Part shown: positions 44,416-45,637 of the stretch, piece after piece | Position numbering within the stretch: the first letter of the stretch is position 1 | Layout of the letters: each line of letters begins with the position of its first letter | Source of the DNA: JAZDRH01 sp047470865 | GTDB taxonomy: Bacteria > Pseudomonadota > Gammaproteobacteria > Pseudomonadales > Pseudomonadaceae | DNA: 45,637 nt | Direction: 5' to 3' | NCBI RefSeq assembly: GCF_047470865.1 | Contig: NZ_JAZDRH010000025.1 | Coordinates: 1-45,637, forward strand | Notes under the pieces: model-generated | What the model was told of the DNA's origin: nothing | What the model saw: the letters and a program-made list of their open reading frames with translations, nothing else | The model's database searches: none | Translations under genes and position numbers: made by a program

Positions 44416-45252
44416 ATGAAAAAATTAGTTGTATTGATTCCTTACTTTGGTAAGTTACCTGCTTGGTTTCCAATTTTTTTAAAAAGTTGCGAGCTTAACC
44501 CTCATGTGGACTGGTATTTTTTTACGGATGTCGATTGCTCTAAATATAAAGTAAGTAATGTTTTCTTTGTGAATTTAACCTTTAATGAGTATTGTAAAGA
44601 TATATCTGAAAAGTTGAGTATTAACTTTTATCCTAGTAGCCCTTATAAGTTATGCGATTTAAAACCTGTGCTGGGTTATTTAAATAAAGATATTATAAGT
44701 AAATATGAGTTTTGGGCGTTTAGTGATATTGATCTAGTGTATGGGGATCTGCTTAATTATTATGGCGACTTAATGAGCAAGTATGATCTGATTTCTAATC
44801 ATCAGAATAGAATATCAGGGCATTTAACGCTAATTAGATCATCTTCAGGGTTAGAAAATCTTTTTTTAAAAATACTCAATTGGAAAGAAAAATTTGAAAG
44901 CCAAGAACATTATGCATTAGACGAAGGAGCATTTTCTAAGTTCTTCATTAAGCACAAAAATTGGCCAGAAGGATTAAGAAAAATAGCAGACGCTTTTAAT
45001 GGGTTAAGACAAAAAAGTTATTTTCATGAAGCTTATACTACTCCTAATGCGGGTATAAACTGGGTGGACGGTACGAAAAATTTTCCTCAAAAATGGTATT
45101 GGAAAAATGGTGTTATTACCAACAGTTTAATTGATATTCGAGTCCCGTATTTTCATTTTATGGATTGGAAGAAAAACTACTCAGATAAAAATGTCAATAT
45201 TGGAAATATTAATTTGTTAGATGTGTGTTTTTCTATGGAAGGAATTGTATGA
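44416..45252 (+). CDS. DUF6625 glycosyltransferase-like protein
   Basis: 278 aa. It begins with VVLIPYFGKLPAWF and continues with FLKSCELNPHVDWYFFTD, a pattern I associate with DUF6625. FSDIDLVYGDL supplies a DxD motif expected for a metal-dependent GT-A transferase. No membrane helix. The DNA is clearly more AT-rich (about 25-33% GC in sampled lines) than the housekeeping genes, suggesting horizontal transfer. It overlaps the next gene by four bases (ATGA). Product unknown; perhaps O-antigen or outer-core sugar. Confidence 0.7.
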   Translation: MKKLVVLIPYFGKLPAWFPIFLKSCELNPHVDWYFFTDVDCSKYKVSNVFFVNLTFNEYCKDISEKLSINFYPSSPYKLCDLKPVLGYLNKDIISKYEFWAFSDIDLVYGDLLNYYGDLMSKYDLISNHQNRISGHLTLIRSSSGLENLFLKILNWKEKFESQEHYALDEGAFSKFFIKHKNWPEGLRKIADAFNGLRQKSYFHEAYTTPNAGINWVDGTKNFPQKWYWKNGVITNSLIDIRVPYFHFMDWKKNYSDKNVNIGNINLLDVCFSMEGIV

Positions 45253-45637
45253 ATACACTTTATATTTTATGGTCATCAGAAAAAGAATATAAGTCCATTC
45301 ACAAGGTTACTGATTTAATTATAAATAGTGGTAATGGAAATAGGTATATCCTTTTTTTACAAGGTGAGTATGTTGACTATTCATTTTGTAATGCTGAAGT
45401 GTTTTTCTTAAAAGGAAATAGGAGGTCTATAAAAGGAAAACGCTTTTATTATTTTAACAAAATGAAATTGCTTGGTGAGTTAAGTAAGCTTATAGAAAAA
45501 CTGTCAATAGATACTATATGGTTAGATGGTGTAGGTTGCCTTAAATTTTTCTCAGGTATTAAAAAAATACAGGGCTATAGTATAAACGTCATAATTCATA
45601 ATGAAATTAGAGATGTGGGTGTTAGTAGAGATTTTTT
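45249..45637 (+). CDS. Partial glycosyltransferase-like protein, cut by window end
   Basis: 129 codons from ATG to the window edge, no stop. The start (NTLYILWSSEKEYKSIHKV) and a later stretch VIIHNEIRDVGVSRDF resemble the N-terminal acceptor domain of a GT4-type enzyme, where the next segment often holds an acceptor-site loop. AT-rich like the gene before it and coupled to it by an ATGA overlap. Function cannot be fixed without the missing donor domain. Confidence 0.5.
   Translation, partial: MNTLYILWSSEKEYKSIHKVTDLIINSGNGNRYILFLQGEYVDYSFCNAEVFFLKGNRRSIKGKRFYYFNKMKLLGELSKLIEKLSIDTIWLDGVGCLKFFSGIKKIQGYSINVIIHNEIRDVGVSRDF

Overview
The window is a gene-dense bacterial chromosome segment of moderate GC (about 45-48% in sampled housekeeping lines, about 25-35% in sampled lines of the last 1.2 kb). 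It reads as a low-GC relative of Pseudomonas (Pseudomonadaceae). Three things point there: a holD-type psi subunit gene beside rimI, an RND efflux pair of the MexJ/MexK kind just after rsmJ, and an LPS-core locus with waaF-waaC-waaG-waaP, further kinase-like genes, a NodU-type carbamoyltransferase and a core glycosyltransferase. I cannot name the species.

Layout. 1-1.3 kb: a lone accessory gene whose product resembles a two-domain toxin-immunity protein (NTF2-like plus DUF4241). 1.3-8.4 kb, minus strand: a compact six-gene run leuS-lptE-holA-thiD-thiE-hemL, preceded by an ElyC/SanA/YdcF-type envelope gene. 9.5-13.7 kb, plus strand: metY, a tandem universal stress protein, holD-rimI and a beta carbonic anhydrase. 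14.0-17.8 kb: an MBOAT acyltransferase with two SGNH-hydrolase proteins, laid out like a peptidoglycan O-acetylation/de-O-acetylation cluster. 17.9-22.9 kb: yaeQ-recJ-prfB-lysS, where prfB carries the programmed +1 frameshift. 23-29 kb: a small membrane protein, ppc, adk, tsaB, a second small membrane protein on the minus strand, and rsmJ. 29.2-33.5 kb: a two-gene RND efflux operon with neither an outer-membrane channel nor a regulator gene beside it. 33.5-42.6 kb: the LPS inner/outer core operon. 42.7-45.6 kb: a DUF421 membrane protein, a glycosyltransferase, an AT-rich DUF6625 gene and a glycosyltransferase-like gene cut by the window end.

How the genes work together. Much of the window serves the cell envelope: LptE exports LPS, WaaF/C/G build the heptose/hexose core, WaaP and two further kinase-like proteins (three kinase-like folds in all after waaG) probably phosphorylate it, and a carbamoyltransferase and two or more glycosyltransferases decorate it. 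The MBOAT/SGNH cluster probably modifies peptidoglycan. The rest is core housekeeping: translation (leuS, lysS, prfB, tsaB, rsmJ, rimI), DNA replication and repair (holA, holD, recJ), cofactors (hemL, thiD, thiE) and central metabolism (ppc, adk, metY, can).

I saw no tRNA, rRNA, CRISPR array, transposase or phage gene. No gap between genes exceeds 300 bases; the longest (28951-29244) holds two palindromes and a -35-like hexamer upstream of the efflux genes. The regions most worth a second look are the orphan immunity-like gene at the left edge, the MBOAT/SGNH cluster, the row of LPS kinases, and the DUF421 plus AT-rich glycosyltransferase tail on the right.
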